Assembly: GCA_946533395.1 (NCBI GenBank)
Contig: CAMNBU010000006.1
Location: forward strand, 18,190 to 82,189
Reading direction: 5' to 3'
Source: UBA4292 sp002395865
GTDB taxonomy: Bacteria > Bacillota > Clostridia > Lachnospirales > Lachnospiraceae
Length of the DNA: 64,000 nt
Below are positions 33,340 through 42,963 of the stretch, piece by piece. Under the pieces are notes generated by a model. That model saw nothing but the letters and a program-made list of their open reading frames with translations, made no database searches and was not told where the DNA came from. The position numbers were made by a program, and so were the translations under genes. How positions within the stretch are numbered: position 1 is the stretch's first letter; the number at the start of each line of letters is the position of its first letter.

Positions 33340-35897
33340 TCTGTGTCTGACCCGCCATCCTCTTCGTCTTCGGTCTCCGGCTTCTCGTAATCGCTTCTCT
33401 CGTCCGGCTGCGCATCGCCCTCATCGGAATCCATGACAGTGTTGGGATTATCCCACACTCTGACCACGCCTACCACGCGGCTCTTCTCCTCCTCGTCGGA
33501 ATCGAGCCTCATAAGTCTGACGCCGCTGGCCACTCTGCCCGTGGTATTTATCTCATTGACTCTGGTCCTTATGACTATACCGGTATCGGTGATCAGCATG
33601 ACCTCCATGTCGCTCACGACTGCCTTTATCGCAACTATATCGCCTGTCTTCTCGGTGATGTTGTAGCATCTGACGCCCTTGCCGCCCCTGCCGTGCCTGG
33701 GGAACTCGCTGATGGCGGTCTTTTTGCCCATGCCCTTCTCGGTTATGATGAGCATGTATTCTCCCTGTGCGCTTGTCTGCATACCGATGACCTCGTCATC
33801 TTTTGCAAGTCTTATGCCCCTGACACCCATACTGGTTCTGCCGGTCTCGCGCACATCAGATTCCGTGAAGCGCATGCACTGACCCTTTCTGGTCACGAGA
33901 AGTACATCCATGCCCTCCTTTATGTGCTTCACTCCGATGAGCTCGTCATCCTCCTGAAGCGTGATGGCCTGGATACCCATCTTCCTGATATTCTTGAAAT
34001 CATTCAGGTAGGTCTTCTTCACTATACCGCGCCTTGTGGCCATCACAAGATCCACATCCTCCTCATAGCCCGGCACCGGTATCATGGCGGATATCTTCTC
34101 GTCGGGGTTGAGCTGAAGGAGATTCACTATAGCCACTCCTCTGGCCGTTCTCGACGCCTCGGGCACCTGATATGCCTTGAGCCTGTAGACTCTTCCCTTA
34201 GTCGTGAAGAAAAATATAAAGTGGTGAGTACAGGTCATCATGAACTTGTCGATGTAGTCGTCATCTATGGTCTTCATGCCCATGATGCCGCGTCCGCCGC
34301 GGTTCTGTGACCTGAAATTATCGACACTCATCCTCTTGATGTAGCCGAGCTTTGTCATGGCTACGACCGTATTCTCCATGGGAATGAGATCCTCTGCATC
34401 GAACTCCTCCTCGTCCATGACGAGATTCGTCCTTCTGTCGTCGCCGTATTTATCCGCTATTATCCCTATCTCGTCCTTTATCACGAGAAGAAGCTTCTTC
34501 TCATCGGCCAGTATCGCGCGAAGCTCGGTGATCTGCTTCATGATCTCTGCGTACTCCTTCTCGAGCCTGTCGCGCTCGAGACCTGTGAGAGTACGAAGCC
34601 TCATGTCTACTATCGCCTGCGCCTGCGCATCCGAAAGACCGAACTCCTCCATCAGGGATGCCTTCGCGTCTGCGACGCTCGAGCTTCCTCTTATGATGGC
34701 GATCACGCGGTCGATATTGTCAAGAGCTATGAAGAGTCCCTCGAGTATGTGAGCCCTCTTCTCTAAGCTGTCCAGATCGAACTTAGTCCTTCTGGTCACT
34801 ACCTCCTTCTGGTGGTCGAGATAATACTCGAGCATCTGAAGAAGATTTAGCGTCTTCGGCTGATTGTTTACGAGTGCAAGATTGATCACGCCGAAGGAAT
34901 CCTGCAGCTGTGTATGTTTCAGGAGAAGATTAAGCATGATGGAGGGGTTGATATCGCTGCGAAGCTCTATCGCTATCCTCATGCCGTCCTTGCTGGATTC
35001 GTCTCTCAGATCGGTTATACCGTCGATCTTCTTATCCTTCACGAGCTCGGCTATCTTCTCGATAAGCTTAGCCTTATTGACCAGATACGGAAGCTCGGTG
35101 ACCACTATCCTGTGCTTACCGCCCTCCATGGGCTCTATATCGGTCACGGCTCTGACCTTTATCGTGCCTCGACCCGTCCTGTAGGCCTCCTCGATACCGC
35201 GTCTTCCGACTATCGTAGCGCCTGTGGGAAAATCCGGACCCTTTATTATCTCCATGACCTCATCGATCGTGGTGTCCCTGTCCTCGAGGACCCTGTTGTC
35301 TATGAGCTTTTTGACAGCATCGATGACCTCCCGAAGATTGTGGGGAGGTATTTTCGTGGCCATGGCCACCGCTATACCGGAGGTACCGTTTACGAGAAGG
35401 TTCGGTATCCTCGCGGGAAGGACAACGGGCTCCTTCTCCGTCTCATCGAAGTTCGGCGCAAATCTGACCGTATCCTTCCTGATATCAGCCACCATCTCCA
35501 TGGAGAGCTTCGTAAGTCTCGCCTCGGTATATCGCATGGCGGCCGCGCCGTCACCGTCGATGGAGCCGAAGTTTCCATGTCCGTCGACGAGGGGGTAGCG
35601 CATGTTCCAGTCCTGCGCCATATTTACCAGAGCGCCGTAGATGGACGAATCTCCGTGAGGGTGGTATTTACCCATTGTATCACCGACGATTCTCGCACAT
35701 TTTCTGTGCGGCTTGTCGGGTGTGTTGGACAATTCCACCATCGCGTAAAGTATTCTTCTCTGAACGGGCTTCAAGCCGTCCCTGACATCGGGAAGGGCTC
35801 TGTCCGCTATAACGCTCATGGAGTAATCCACGTAGAACTGCTCCATGGTCTTCTTCAGATCCACGTCGTGGATCTTGTCAAATATATTTTCTTCCAT
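33336..35897 (-). CDS. gyrA: DNA gyrase subunit A
   Basis: Introduces negative supercoils with GyrB. 853 residues. The N-terminal winged-helix/tower part begins MEENIFDKIHDVDLKKTMEQFYVDYSMSVI, with catalytic Tyr in AAMRYTEARL near residue 123. Six C-terminal beta-pinwheel blades follow (GYIKRMSVDNFRSQNRGGRG is the GyrA box) and a variable acidic tail ends the protein. Nothing in the QRDR-equivalent region (GKYHPHGDSSIYGALV) looks altered beyond ordinary variation. It follows gyrB by 17 bp and overlaps the fumarase alpha gene. Confidence 0.98.
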   Translation of the reverse strand: MEENIFDKIHDVDLKKTMEQFYVDYSMSVIADRALPDVRDGLKPVQRRILYAMVELSNTPDKPHRKCARIVGDTMGKYHPHGDSSIYGALVNMAQDWNMRYPLVDGHGNFGSIDGDGAAAMRYTEARLTKLSMEMVADIRKDTVRFAPNFDETEKEPVVLPARIPNLLVNGTSGIAVAMATKIPPHNLREVIDAVKKLIDNRVLEDRDTTIDEVMEIIKGPDFPTGATIVGRRGIEEAYRTGRGTIKVRAVTDIEPMEGGKHRIVVTELPYLVNKAKLIEKIAELVKDKKIDGITDLRDESSKDGMRIAIELRSDINPSIMLNLLLKHTQLQDSFGVINLALVNNQPKTLNLLQMLEYYLDHQKEVVTRRTKFDLDSLEKRAHILEGLFIALDNIDRVIAIIRGSSSVADAKASLMEEFGLSDAQAQAIVDMRLRTLTGLERDRLEKEYAEIMKQITELRAILADEKKLLLVIKDEIGIIADKYGDDRRTNLVMDEEEFDAEDLIPMENTVVAMTKLGYIKRMSVDNFRSQNRGGRGIMGMKTIDDDYIDKFMMTCTHHFIFFFTTKGRVYRLKAYQVPEASRTARGVAIVNLLQLNPDEKISAMIPVPGYEEDVDLVMATRRGIVKKTYLNDFKNIRKMGIQAITLQEDDELIGVKHIKEGMDVLLVTRKGQCMRFTESDVRETGRTSMGVRGIRLAKDDEVIGMQTSAQGEYMLIITEKGMGKKTAISEFPRHGRGGKGVRCYNITEKTGDIVAIKAVVSDMEVMLITDTGIVIRTRVNEINTTGRVASGVRLMRLDSDEEEKSRVVGVVRVWDNPNTVMDSDEGDAQPDERSDYEKPETEDEEDGGSDTE

Positions 35898-35914
35898 AGG
35901 TCTGATCTAACCCT

Positions 35915-37831
35915 TTATTGGTAGTCAAGATAAGTTGCGAACTTTGCGTTGGTCTCGATGAACTCACGTCTGGGCTCCACCTCGTCACCCATAAGAGTGG
36001 TGAAGGTGAGATTCAACTCACTCAGATTGTCCTCGTCCATGCTGACCTTCTTCAGAATCCTGTGCTCGGGATCCATGGTCGTCTCCCAGAGCTGGGTATA
36101 ATCCATCTCTCCGAGACCCTTGTAGCGCTGTATCTTGTTGTTTTCGTCGCGTCCAACCTGCTCTATGATCTTCTTCAGCTCATCGTCAGAGTATGCGTAA
36201 TATATGCTCTTGCCCTTCTCAAGCTTGTAAAGAGGAGGTGTGGCCAGATATACATGTCCCTGCTTTATGAGCTCTGGCATGAATCTGAATATAAATGTGA
36301 GCAGCAGTGTAGCGATATGAGCTCCGTCAACGTCGGCATCGGTCATGATAATGATCTTATCATACCTTAAGCCACTTATATCGAAATCCTCCTTGATACC
36401 GGTTCCGAAGGCCTTTATCATGGCGCGGATCTCCGCGTTCGAGTATATCCTGTCGAGTCTCGCCTTCTCCACGTTAAGTATCTTACCTCTTAAGGGGAGG
36501 ATAGCCTGCGTCTCACGGGATCTGGCCTGCTTTGCGCTTCCTCCCGCGGAATCTCCCTCAACTATAAAAATCTCACACTTGCTGCGATCCCTGCTTGAGC
36601 AGTCGGCGAGCTTGCCGGGAAGACCGAGTCCGTCCAGAGCCGACTTTCTCTTGGAATCCCTTGCCTTTCTGGCGGCTATACGCGCGTGCATGGACTGAAC
36701 TGACTTCTCGCAGATGATCTTCGCCACATCGGGCTTTTGCTCGAGATAATACTTCAGCTGATCTCCCACAATGTTAAGGACTGCTCCCCTTACATCCGAA
36801 TTGCCCAGCTTCTGCTTGGTCTGTCCCTCAAACTGCGGCTCGGATATTTTAATGGAGATGATGGCTGTCATACCCTCTCTTATATCCTCACCGGCTAAGT
36901 TCTCCTCATTGTCCTTTAAGAGTTTCTTCTCTCTGGCGTAGGTATTTATCACTCTGGTTACCGCCGCCTTAAAGCCCTCCAGATGCGTACCGCCCTCAGG
37001 AGTGATTATATTATTCACGAAGGAGTACACATTTTCTGTGTAAGTGTCGTTGTGCTGCAGAGCCACCTCCACATAGCAGTCATTCGAGGTACCCTCGAAA
37101 TACAGAACATCCGGATAGAGACTGTTCGAGGACTTGTTCAGGTAAGTTACGAACTCCTTGATACCGCCCTCATAGTGGAACACATTCTCCACCATCTCCT
37201 CCCCGCGCAGATCTCTTAAAGTGATCTTTAAGTTCTTCGTAAGGAATGCTGTCTCTCTCAGCCTGTTTTTAAGCGTGGAAAAATCAAATACCAGTGTCTC
37301 GAATATCTCGTAGTCGGGCTTGAATCTGACTACCGTTCCGTGCATATCTCCGCAGTCTCCGAGCACCTTCAGGGAACCTGTGGATTTGCCCCTCTCATAC
37401 CTCTGGCTATGGATATGACCCTCTCTGTAAATGGTCACCTCGAGCCATTCCGAGAGAGCATTTACAACGGATGCGCCGACGCCGTGAAGTCCTCCCGATA
37501 CCTTGTATCCTCCGCCGCCGAACTTGCCTCCCGCGTGAAGGATGGTAAATACGACCTCTACCGCGGGAATGCCTGCCTTCGGATGGATACCTACCGGTAT
37601 TCCTCTTCCGTTGTCGGTAACCTTTATAACATCACCCTTCTCTATCTCGACGGTTATCTCGGAGCAGTATCCTCCGAGCGCCTCATCAACGGCATTGTCC
37701 ACTATCTCGTACACGAGATGATGCAGACCCTTCTCCGAGGTCGAACCTATATACATTCCGGGGCGTTTTCTTACAGCCTCAAGACCTTCCAGTATCTGTA
37801 TCTGGTCGGCTCCGTAATTTTCGTTCGCCAT
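35915..37831 (-). CDS. gyrB: DNA gyrase subunit B
   Basis: ATPase subunit of gyrase. I choose the ATG at 37831 (638 residues) because GGAAAAGG lies 8 bp before it; a GTG three codons earlier overlaps the ribosome site. Motifs: GHKL ATPase with NGRGIPVGIHP and GGKFGGGGYKVSGGLHGVG, Toprim with EGDSAGGSAKQARSRETQ and DADVDGAHI, and C-terminal YKGLGEMDYTQLWETTMDP. Standard recF-gyrB-gyrA order. Confidence 0.98.
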   Translation of the reverse strand: MANENYGADQIQILEGLEAVRKRPGMYIGSTSEKGLHHLVYEIVDNAVDEALGGYCSEITVEIEKGDVIKVTDNGRGIPVGIHPKAGIPAVEVVFTILHAGGKFGGGGYKVSGGLHGVGASVVNALSEWLEVTIYREGHIHSQRYERGKSTGSLKVLGDCGDMHGTVVRFKPDYEIFETLVFDFSTLKNRLRETAFLTKNLKITLRDLRGEEMVENVFHYEGGIKEFVTYLNKSSNSLYPDVLYFEGTSNDCYVEVALQHNDTYTENVYSFVNNIITPEGGTHLEGFKAAVTRVINTYAREKKLLKDNEENLAGEDIREGMTAIISIKISEPQFEGQTKQKLGNSDVRGAVLNIVGDQLKYYLEQKPDVAKIICEKSVQSMHARIAARKARDSKRKSALDGLGLPGKLADCSSRDRSKCEIFIVEGDSAGGSAKQARSRETQAILPLRGKILNVEKARLDRIYSNAEIRAMIKAFGTGIKEDFDISGLRYDKIIIMTDADVDGAHIATLLLTFIFRFMPELIKQGHVYLATPPLYKLEKGKSIYYAYSDDELKKIIEQVGRDENNKIQRYKGLGEMDYTQLWETTMDPEHRILKKVSMDEDNLSELNLTFTTLMGDEVEPRREFIETNAKFATYLDYQ

Positions 37832-37862
37832 ATCTGACACCTTTTCCTATAAATCCAGTTAC

Positions 37863-38960
37863 CTACCGGGAACTCATATTTTTCTCTATTATGTGTCCCT
37901 GTACTACTCTGTATACTCTGTTAATATCAAATCTTTTATCTACAAAATCATCCAGACCCGTGCATGTTATGAGAGTCTGTATGCCTTCTATGCTCTCGAG
38001 GAGAAATCTCTGTCTCGAGCTGTCGAGTTCCGAGAGAACATCATCTAAAAGCAGGACAGGCTTCCTGCCCGTGATTTTCTCCACCAGACTTATCTCCGCC
38101 AGCTTTACCGAAAGAGCCGCAGTCCTCTGCTGCCCCTGCGAGCCGTATTTTCTGATGTCGATGCCTCCCACACAGAACCTCAGATCATCCCTGTGAGGGC
38201 CGTTGCCGGTGGACTTGTTCTTTATGTCCCTTGCGCGACCCTTTTTCAGAGCCTCCTCCAGCTCTGAAATCTCCACATCCTTCTCGTAGACTATCTCGAG
38301 CTTCTCCTTGCCGCCTGTTAGCTTATCATGTACCGGCAGAATGATCTCGCCGAGCTCCTTCACGAACTTCTCCCTGTCCTCTATGACCTGCGCCCCAAAC
38401 TGTACGAGCTGCATATCCACAACATCAAGAAGTTCCTCATAATCAGGCCTGAAGTTTATGTCTTTTAAAATCCTGTTTCTCTGGTCCAGAATTCTGTTGA
38501 AGCTGACAATATTATTCAGATATATCCTGTCTATCTGACAGAGCTCACTGTCGATAAATCTTCTCCTCTCCGAGGGACCGCTCTTTATTATCTGCAGGTC
38601 TTCCGGGGAGAAAAACACCACATTCAGCCTTCCGAAGAGGTCGCTGGCCCTCTTAAGGCTCAGACCGTCTATGGCAATGCCCTTATTCTTATTCTTCTTA
38701 AGGTGCATGTCTATCCTGGTGGATATACCTTCGTCATCCACTATCATCTTTATGTGGGACTCATCTTCACCGAACCTGATGATATCCCTGTCCCTGGCGG
38801 GACGGTGCGATTTAGTGGTGGCGCATACATAGACAGCCTCTAAAATATTAGTCTTTCCCTGAGCATTATCACCGAAAAAGATATTTACATTTCTGTCGAG
38901 ATCTATATGTATCTCATCATAATTCCGGTAATTTTTTAGCTCTATCGATGAAATGATCAT
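37863..38960 (-). CDS. recF: DNA replication and repair protein RecF
   Basis: SMC-like ATPase that helps load RecA at gaps. 365 residues. Walker A GDNAQGKTNILEAV near residue 31; ABC signature GSQGQQRTAALSVKLAE and Walker B PVLLLDDVLSELDSSRQ near the C terminus. It starts one base after the S4-protein gene stop and ends 31 bp before gyrB. Confidence 0.97.
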   Translation of the reverse strand: MIISSIELKNYRNYDEIHIDLDRNVNIFFGDNAQGKTNILEAVYVCATTKSHRPARDRDIIRFGEDESHIKMIVDDEGISTRIDMHLKKNKNKGIAIDGLSLKRASDLFGRLNVVFFSPEDLQIIKSGPSERRRFIDSELCQIDRIYLNNIVSFNRILDQRNRILKDINFRPDYEELLDVVDMQLVQFGAQVIEDREKFVKELGEIILPVHDKLTGGKEKLEIVYEKDVEISELEEALKKGRARDIKNKSTGNGPHRDDLRFCVGGIDIRKYGSQGQQRTAALSVKLAEISLVEKITGRKPVLLLDDVLSELDSSRQRFLLESIEGIQTLITCTGLDDFVDKRFDINRVYRVVQGHIIEKNMSSR

Positions 38961-38961
38961 C

Positions 38962-39174
38962 CTACTGCTTTTCTATCCTTACACTCTCGGATCCGAAGGT
39001 CACCGTATCTCCGGGGTATACCTTTCTGCCCCTTCTCATATCGGTCTCACCGTTCACTGCCACATGGCCTTCATTTATCTCATACTTGGCCTCGGCACCG
39101 TTTGCAACCATATTGCAGGCCTTTAAGACCTGTCCGAGCTTTATAAATTCGTCTTTGATATAAAATGTATTCAT
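38962..39174 (-). CDS. S4-domain RNA-binding protein (YaaA/RlbA type)
   Basis: 70 residues, almost entirely one S4 RNA-binding fold (FIKLGQVLKACNMVANGAEAKYEINEGHVAVNGETDMRRGRKVYPGD). The gene is conserved between dnaN and recF in Firmicutes and its product is linked to ribosome assembly. The ribosome site is weak; it lies 17 bp after dnaN. Confidence 0.93.
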   Translation of the reverse strand: MNTFYIKDEFIKLGQVLKACNMVANGAEAKYEINEGHVAVNGETDMRRGRKVYPGDTVTFGSESVRIEKQ

Positions 39175-39191
39175 ATTATTCTAAAATATAC

Positions 39192-40292
39192 TTATATAAA
39201 ATTCACAGGCAGTATAATATACAGATAAGTATCATCATCGTCCTTTATAAATGCGGGAACCCTGGATGTACTCATATATATGCTTACATTCTCGTCATCT
39301 ATTACATTCATCACATCCTTGAGGAAGGGTGGGTTGAAACCTATGCGAAGATCATTGCCGGTCTTCTCTATCTCTATATCCTCCTGCATGGAGCCCATCA
39401 CCGTCTTGATGGAGAGGTTCATGTTGCCGTCCTTTATATCGAGTACAAGGGGCTTTTTGTCATTCTCCTTAAGAAGAAGCGTGGCTCTGTCAATGGATGA
39501 ATAGAATTCCTTCTTGTCCACAGTTACCTTCACGGAATAATCCGATGAGATCATGTTATCTATGTCGAAGAATTTGCCCTCTATGAGGCGGGAGAACATC
39601 GTGGTATTCTCAAATTCGAAAAGCACACTATTCTTGGTCATATACACTATGACCTCATCCTCCGTATCACCCGTCAGTATCTTTGAAAGCTCCGTCAGAG
39701 TCTTGCCGGGGATGATCACGGAGCAGTCATCGTATGTATCCTTAAGTTCTATCTTCCTTATAGCCATCCTCTGGCCGTCGAGAGCCACAACTCTCAACTT
39801 ACTTCCCTTTATCTCAAAGAGTTCTCCGCAGAAGAGCTGATTATAATCATTCACGGAAAGTGAAAATGAAGTCTGCCTTACTACTTCCTTCAGAGAAAAC
39901 TGTGATATGCTGAAGTAGTGGTTCTTGTTCACCGAAGGAATACCGGTAAAATCATCCGTCTCCCTTCCGGATATATCGAACTTAGCCTTACCGCAGTTTA
40001 TCTTTACGTTCTGATCATAATCGGATGATATGGATACTCCTCCGTCAGGCATCTTTCTTATGATCTCCGAGAACTGTCTGGCTTCTACAGCCACACTTCC
40101 CCTCTCCTCTATGGTACCTTCTACCAATGTCTCTATGGCCATGCTGCCGTCATTGGATGTAAGTGTTATCCTTCCGTCCTCGGCGCATATCATGATGCAT
40201 TCCATTATAGCCATGGTAGTCTTCGAGGGAACCGCTCTGAGAGCGATATTTATTCCCTTCAAGAGATTGTCTTTTTCACAGTAGATCTTCAT
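39192..40292 (-). CDS. dnaN: DNA polymerase III sliding clamp (beta subunit)
   Basis: Ring-shaped processivity clamp. 366 residues from the ATG at 40292, with GGGAGAGGA upstream; the longer frame has no ribosome site. Three clamp domains are present: the N-terminal MKIYCEKDNLLKGINIALRAVPSK, central YFSISQFSLKEVVRQTSFSLS, and the C-terminal end YLYIILPVNFI, typical of DnaN. Confidence 0.98.
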   Translation of the reverse strand: MKIYCEKDNLLKGINIALRAVPSKTTMAIMECIMICAEDGRITLTSNDGSMAIETLVEGTIEERGSVAVEARQFSEIIRKMPDGGVSISSDYDQNVKINCGKAKFDISGRETDDFTGIPSVNKNHYFSISQFSLKEVVRQTSFSLSVNDYNQLFCGELFEIKGSKLRVVALDGQRMAIRKIELKDTYDDCSVIIPGKTLTELSKILTGDTEDEVIVYMTKNSVLFEFENTTMFSRLIEGKFFDIDNMISSDYSVKVTVDKKEFYSSIDRATLLLKENDKKPLVLDIKDGNMNLSIKTVMGSMQEDIEIEKTGNDLRIGFNPPFLKDVMNVIDDENVSIYMSTSRVPAFIKDDDDTYLYIILPVNFI

Positions 40293-40441
40293 GGAAATCC
40301 TCTCCCGTTTTTGCAGGAGGCGAAGCCCGCCGTCCGGCAACAAACATATTTATTATTTTAGCAGTAATATTATTAGGGGTGTTGAAGTGTGTAAAACTTC
40401 CCGAAGTGCCGATAAATAAACACTTTTACGCGTTTTGCCTG

Positions 40442-40489
40442 TGTGGATAAACAGCTTATGGATTATTGAAAAAACCGGAGTTATCCACA
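40442..40489. other. DnaA-box cluster between dnaA and dnaN
   Basis: TGTGGATAA (40442-40450) and TTATCCACA (40481-40489) are perfect DnaA boxes in opposite orientation within the 300-bp dnaN-dnaA gap. The stretch is AT-rich from 40345 to 40592. This is the downstream half of a bipartite origin as in Bacillus. Confidence 0.8.
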
Positions 40490-40592
40490 ATAAAAAAATG
40501 ACGACGATGATGAAAAATGCGGTCTGAAACGATCAAACAGGGTTTTCAACACCGAATTTTCCACTTTTTAACAACGAAAAGTGGAAAAGTAC

Positions 40593-41963
40593 TTACGTAT
40601 TTATCTTCTTTATCAGTGTGTCCATCGTAAGCTTCATGGCTTCATCTTCCTTCAGAATATTGCACATCTTGTTATAGCTGGACATTATGGTGGCGTGATC
40701 CCTCTTGCCCAGGGCATCTCCTATCGCCTGGTATGTGGAGGGAGTAAGAGTCTTGCAAAGATATACGGCTATATGTCTCGGATCCGCTATCTCCTTGTTC
40801 TTCCTGATGGACTTCAAGTCGTCCGGTGTGAGTGAATAGTGCTCTGCTACCACTCTTATGATGTAGTCGAGAGTGATGTCCTTCTTCTCCTCAGGAGTGA
40901 TAAAATCCTTGAGTGCATCCCTGGCCAGATCAAGAGTTATATTGTCCATGTGATAGAGCTTAGACAAGGAAATGATCTTCTTCAGTGCACCCTCCAGCTC
41001 ACGGATGTTTGATTTTATATTGGAAGCGATGTATTTGAGAACTTCGTTATCTATATTGTAACCCTCGTCCTCCTCCTTCTTCCTCAAAATGGCAAGTCTC
41101 GTCTCAAAATCAGGTGCGGATATATCGGCCGTGAGTCCCTGTGAGAAGCGGGATCTTATCCTCTCCTCCAGAGTGGTAAGATCCTTAGGAGGCTTATCAG
41201 AGGAAATGACTATCTGCTTATTGGCAGAATACAGGGCGTTAAATGTATGGAAGAACTCCTCCTGGATACCCTGCTTGTCTCCCAAAAACTGTATATCGTC
41301 TATGAGAAGTATATCTACGTTTCTGTAGTTGTTTCTGAAAACCTCCAGAGGAGTCCTCTTCTGAATATATTGAACGAATTCATTCAAAAAGGCTTCACTG
41401 GTCACATACATTATCTTCTTGGAGGGGTCGTGCTTCTGAACATAGTGGACTATGGAATTCATGAGATGGGTCTTTCCGAGTCCCGAACCCCCGTAAAGAT
41501 AAAGAGGATTGTATACCGTACCGGGTGATTCCGCCACCGCAAGGGATGCAGCGTGCGCAAATCTGTTGTTAGAGCCCACGACGAAGTTGTTGAAGGTATA
41601 TTTTTCATTGATGTCCTTCTCGACCTTCGGAGATATCTTCTCCTCCTTCACGGTAACAGGCTTAACTATATCCTCAGAGGGTATCTCGGAAGCATCCGAG
41701 ATGATGTGTATATTGGCCTTGTCAAAATTGATGGATGTCTCAGAAAAAATGGCTGTGGCTATGGTCTCCGAATATGAAGCCTCGACATAATTTTTGAAGC
41801 CTTCGTTTTGATTATCCCTGTATAATAGGTAGAGACTGTCGCCGCACACCGCTTCGGGAGCCAGTGGCAGTATCCATGTATTGAATGATATCTCACCCAT
41901 CTGGGTGTTATTTTTGATGTATCCTAAAATATTATCCCAGTTTTCCTTTATCTTTTCCAGCAT
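40593..41963 (-). CDS. dnaA: chromosomal replication initiator DnaA
   Basis: Binds DnaA boxes, melts the origin and loads helicase. 456 residues. Domain I 1-80; domain III AAA+ with Walker A GGSGLGKTHLMNSI near residue 155 and Walker B ILLIDDIQFLGDKQ; domain IV ends with the DNA-binding signature GKRDHATIMSSYNKM. Length is normal. DnaA boxes lie on both sides of the gene, so autoregulation is expected. Confidence 0.98.
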   Translation of the reverse strand: MLEKIKENWDNILGYIKNNTQMGEISFNTWILPLAPEAVCGDSLYLLYRDNQNEGFKNYVEASYSETIATAIFSETSINFDKANIHIISDASEIPSEDIVKPVTVKEEKISPKVEKDINEKYTFNNFVVGSNNRFAHAASLAVAESPGTVYNPLYLYGGSGLGKTHLMNSIVHYVQKHDPSKKIMYVTSEAFLNEFVQYIQKRTPLEVFRNNYRNVDILLIDDIQFLGDKQGIQEEFFHTFNALYSANKQIVISSDKPPKDLTTLEERIRSRFSQGLTADISAPDFETRLAILRKKEEDEGYNIDNEVLKYIASNIKSNIRELEGALKKIISLSKLYHMDNITLDLARDALKDFITPEEKKDITLDYIIRVVAEHYSLTPDDLKSIRKNKEIADPRHIAVYLCKTLTPSTYQAIGDALGKRDHATIMSSYNKMCNILKEDEAMKLTMDTLIKKINT

Positions 41964-42010
41964 TATTTCACCGTCCGTCTAATAAATGGCATAATTGCCC
42001 AATCTCGTAT

Positions 42011-42039
42011 ATATTACTATAAAACGGATCATTTTTCAA
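42011..42039 (-). promoter_or_regulatory. candidate dnaA promoter
   Basis: Minus strand TTGAAA (42039-42034), 17 bp, TAATAT (42016-42011), about 50 bp before the dnaA start codon and next to the first DnaA box. Confidence 0.6.
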
Positions 42040-42082
42040 GTGATAAAGGGCTTTATTATGACCTCGACGGCTAAAAAATGCA

Positions 42083-42275
42083 TGTGGATAAAAACATTCA
42101 CGGCTGTTGATAAAATGTTAAATACATAATATACATTGTGGATAAGTCGTTTAAAAACACACCGGGTGGAACATGATTTAACATTCTGCAATTATAATAG
42201 GAAGAAAAAGGTACAAAAGACCACTTATAAACAGAGTTATCCACAATTTATCCACAAAATGTGGAAAAATCGTGT
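42083..42275. other. chromosomal replication origin (oriC), DnaA-box cluster
   Basis: Four exact boxes are visible in the dnaA-rpmH gap: TGTGGATAA at 42083-42091 and 42137-42145, and TTATCCACA at 42237-42245 and 42248-42256, the last two only 2 bp apart. Near-matches (TGTGGAAAA) follow at 42260 and 42279. The surrounding sequence is strongly AT-rich, suitable for unwinding. Gene direction switches here: minus strand to the left, plus strand to the right. Confidence 0.88.
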
Positions 42276-42332
42276 TATGTGGAAAATTTTTTTTGAAGCA
42301 AAAAAACGTGGAAAAATTTATTCATTTTTCTC

Positions 42333-42361
42333 TTGACGAAGGGTGGACTTTTTAATATAAT
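42333..42361 (+). promoter_or_regulatory. promoter of the rpmH-rnpA operon
   Basis: TTGACG (42333-42338), 17 bp, TATAAT (42356-42361). The leader is about 45 bases and carries TTGGAGGA as ribosome site for rpmH. Confidence 0.88.
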
Positions 42362-42412
42362 GTTGCACGATGTCTTACTGTCGGTTAAATAATTTTTTGG
42401 AGGAATAAAGAT

Positions 42413-42550
42413 ATGGCAAAAATGACATTTCAGCCTAAGAACAGGCAGAGAAGTAAGGTTCACGGCTTTAGAATGAGAATGAGCACTGCAAACGGAAGAA
42501 AGGTTTTATCCGCAAGAAGAGCAAAGGGCAGAAAGGTATTATCTGCATAG
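42413..42550 (+). CDS. rpmH: 50S ribosomal protein L34
   Basis: 45 residues, very basic: MAKMTFQPKNRQRSKVHGF then RMRMSTANGRKVLSARRAKG and RKVLSA. This is the complete L34 pattern, ending in the usual GRKVLSA. TTGGAGGA lies seven bases before the ATG. First gene of the rpmH-rnpA-yidD-yidC-jag operon. Confidence 0.97.
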   Translation: MAKMTFQPKNRQRSKVHGFRMRMSTANGRKVLSARRAKGRKVLSA

Positions 42551-42594
42551 TTTGAGGAGGCCGCAGATTTTGTGGCCTTTAATTATCTACCGGA

Positions 42595-42963
42595 ATGGTG
42601 CGGCGTATGAGAAGCATTGAGGGACTTAAGAAAAACGAAGAGTTTAAGAGAGTTTATTCGGGAAAAAGATCCTTTGGTAATTCCCTCCTTGTGATGTACG
42701 CCTCACCGAATGATCTGGACATAACACGCATAGGCATCAGCGCGAGCAAAAAGACAGGAAACAGTGTGGTAAGACATCGTCTGGTGAGACTCGTAAGAGA
42801 GGCTTACAGACTGAATAAGGAACATCTCGCAAAGGGCCGCGATATAGTAGTTGTTTTAAGACCTGCCGCAGCCGGTTCGGATTATCACCGGATATGTGCT
42901 GCGTATATAAATCTTTTAAAGCGTCACGGGTTATGGTATGAACGGGAAGAGAGCACTGACTAA
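42595..42963 (+). CDS. rnpA: ribonuclease P protein component
   Basis: Protein cofactor of RNase P in 5' tRNA maturation. 122 residues from the ATG at 42595, or 118 from the ATG at 42607; neither has a strong ribosome site. Signature RIGISASKKTGNSVVRHRLVRLVREAYR near residues 46-72. It overlaps yidD by 26 bp. Confidence 0.95.
   Translation: MVRRMRSIEGLKKNEEFKRVYSGKRSFGNSLLVMYASPNDLDITRIGISASKKTGNSVVRHRLVRLVREAYRLNKEHLAKGRDIVVVLRPAAAGSDYHRICAAYINLLKRHGLWYEREESTD

Noticed and set aside
34914..35924. Long plus-strand open frame opposite gyrA
   Set aside because: Antisense shadow of gyrA; composition explained by the codon pattern of gyrA.
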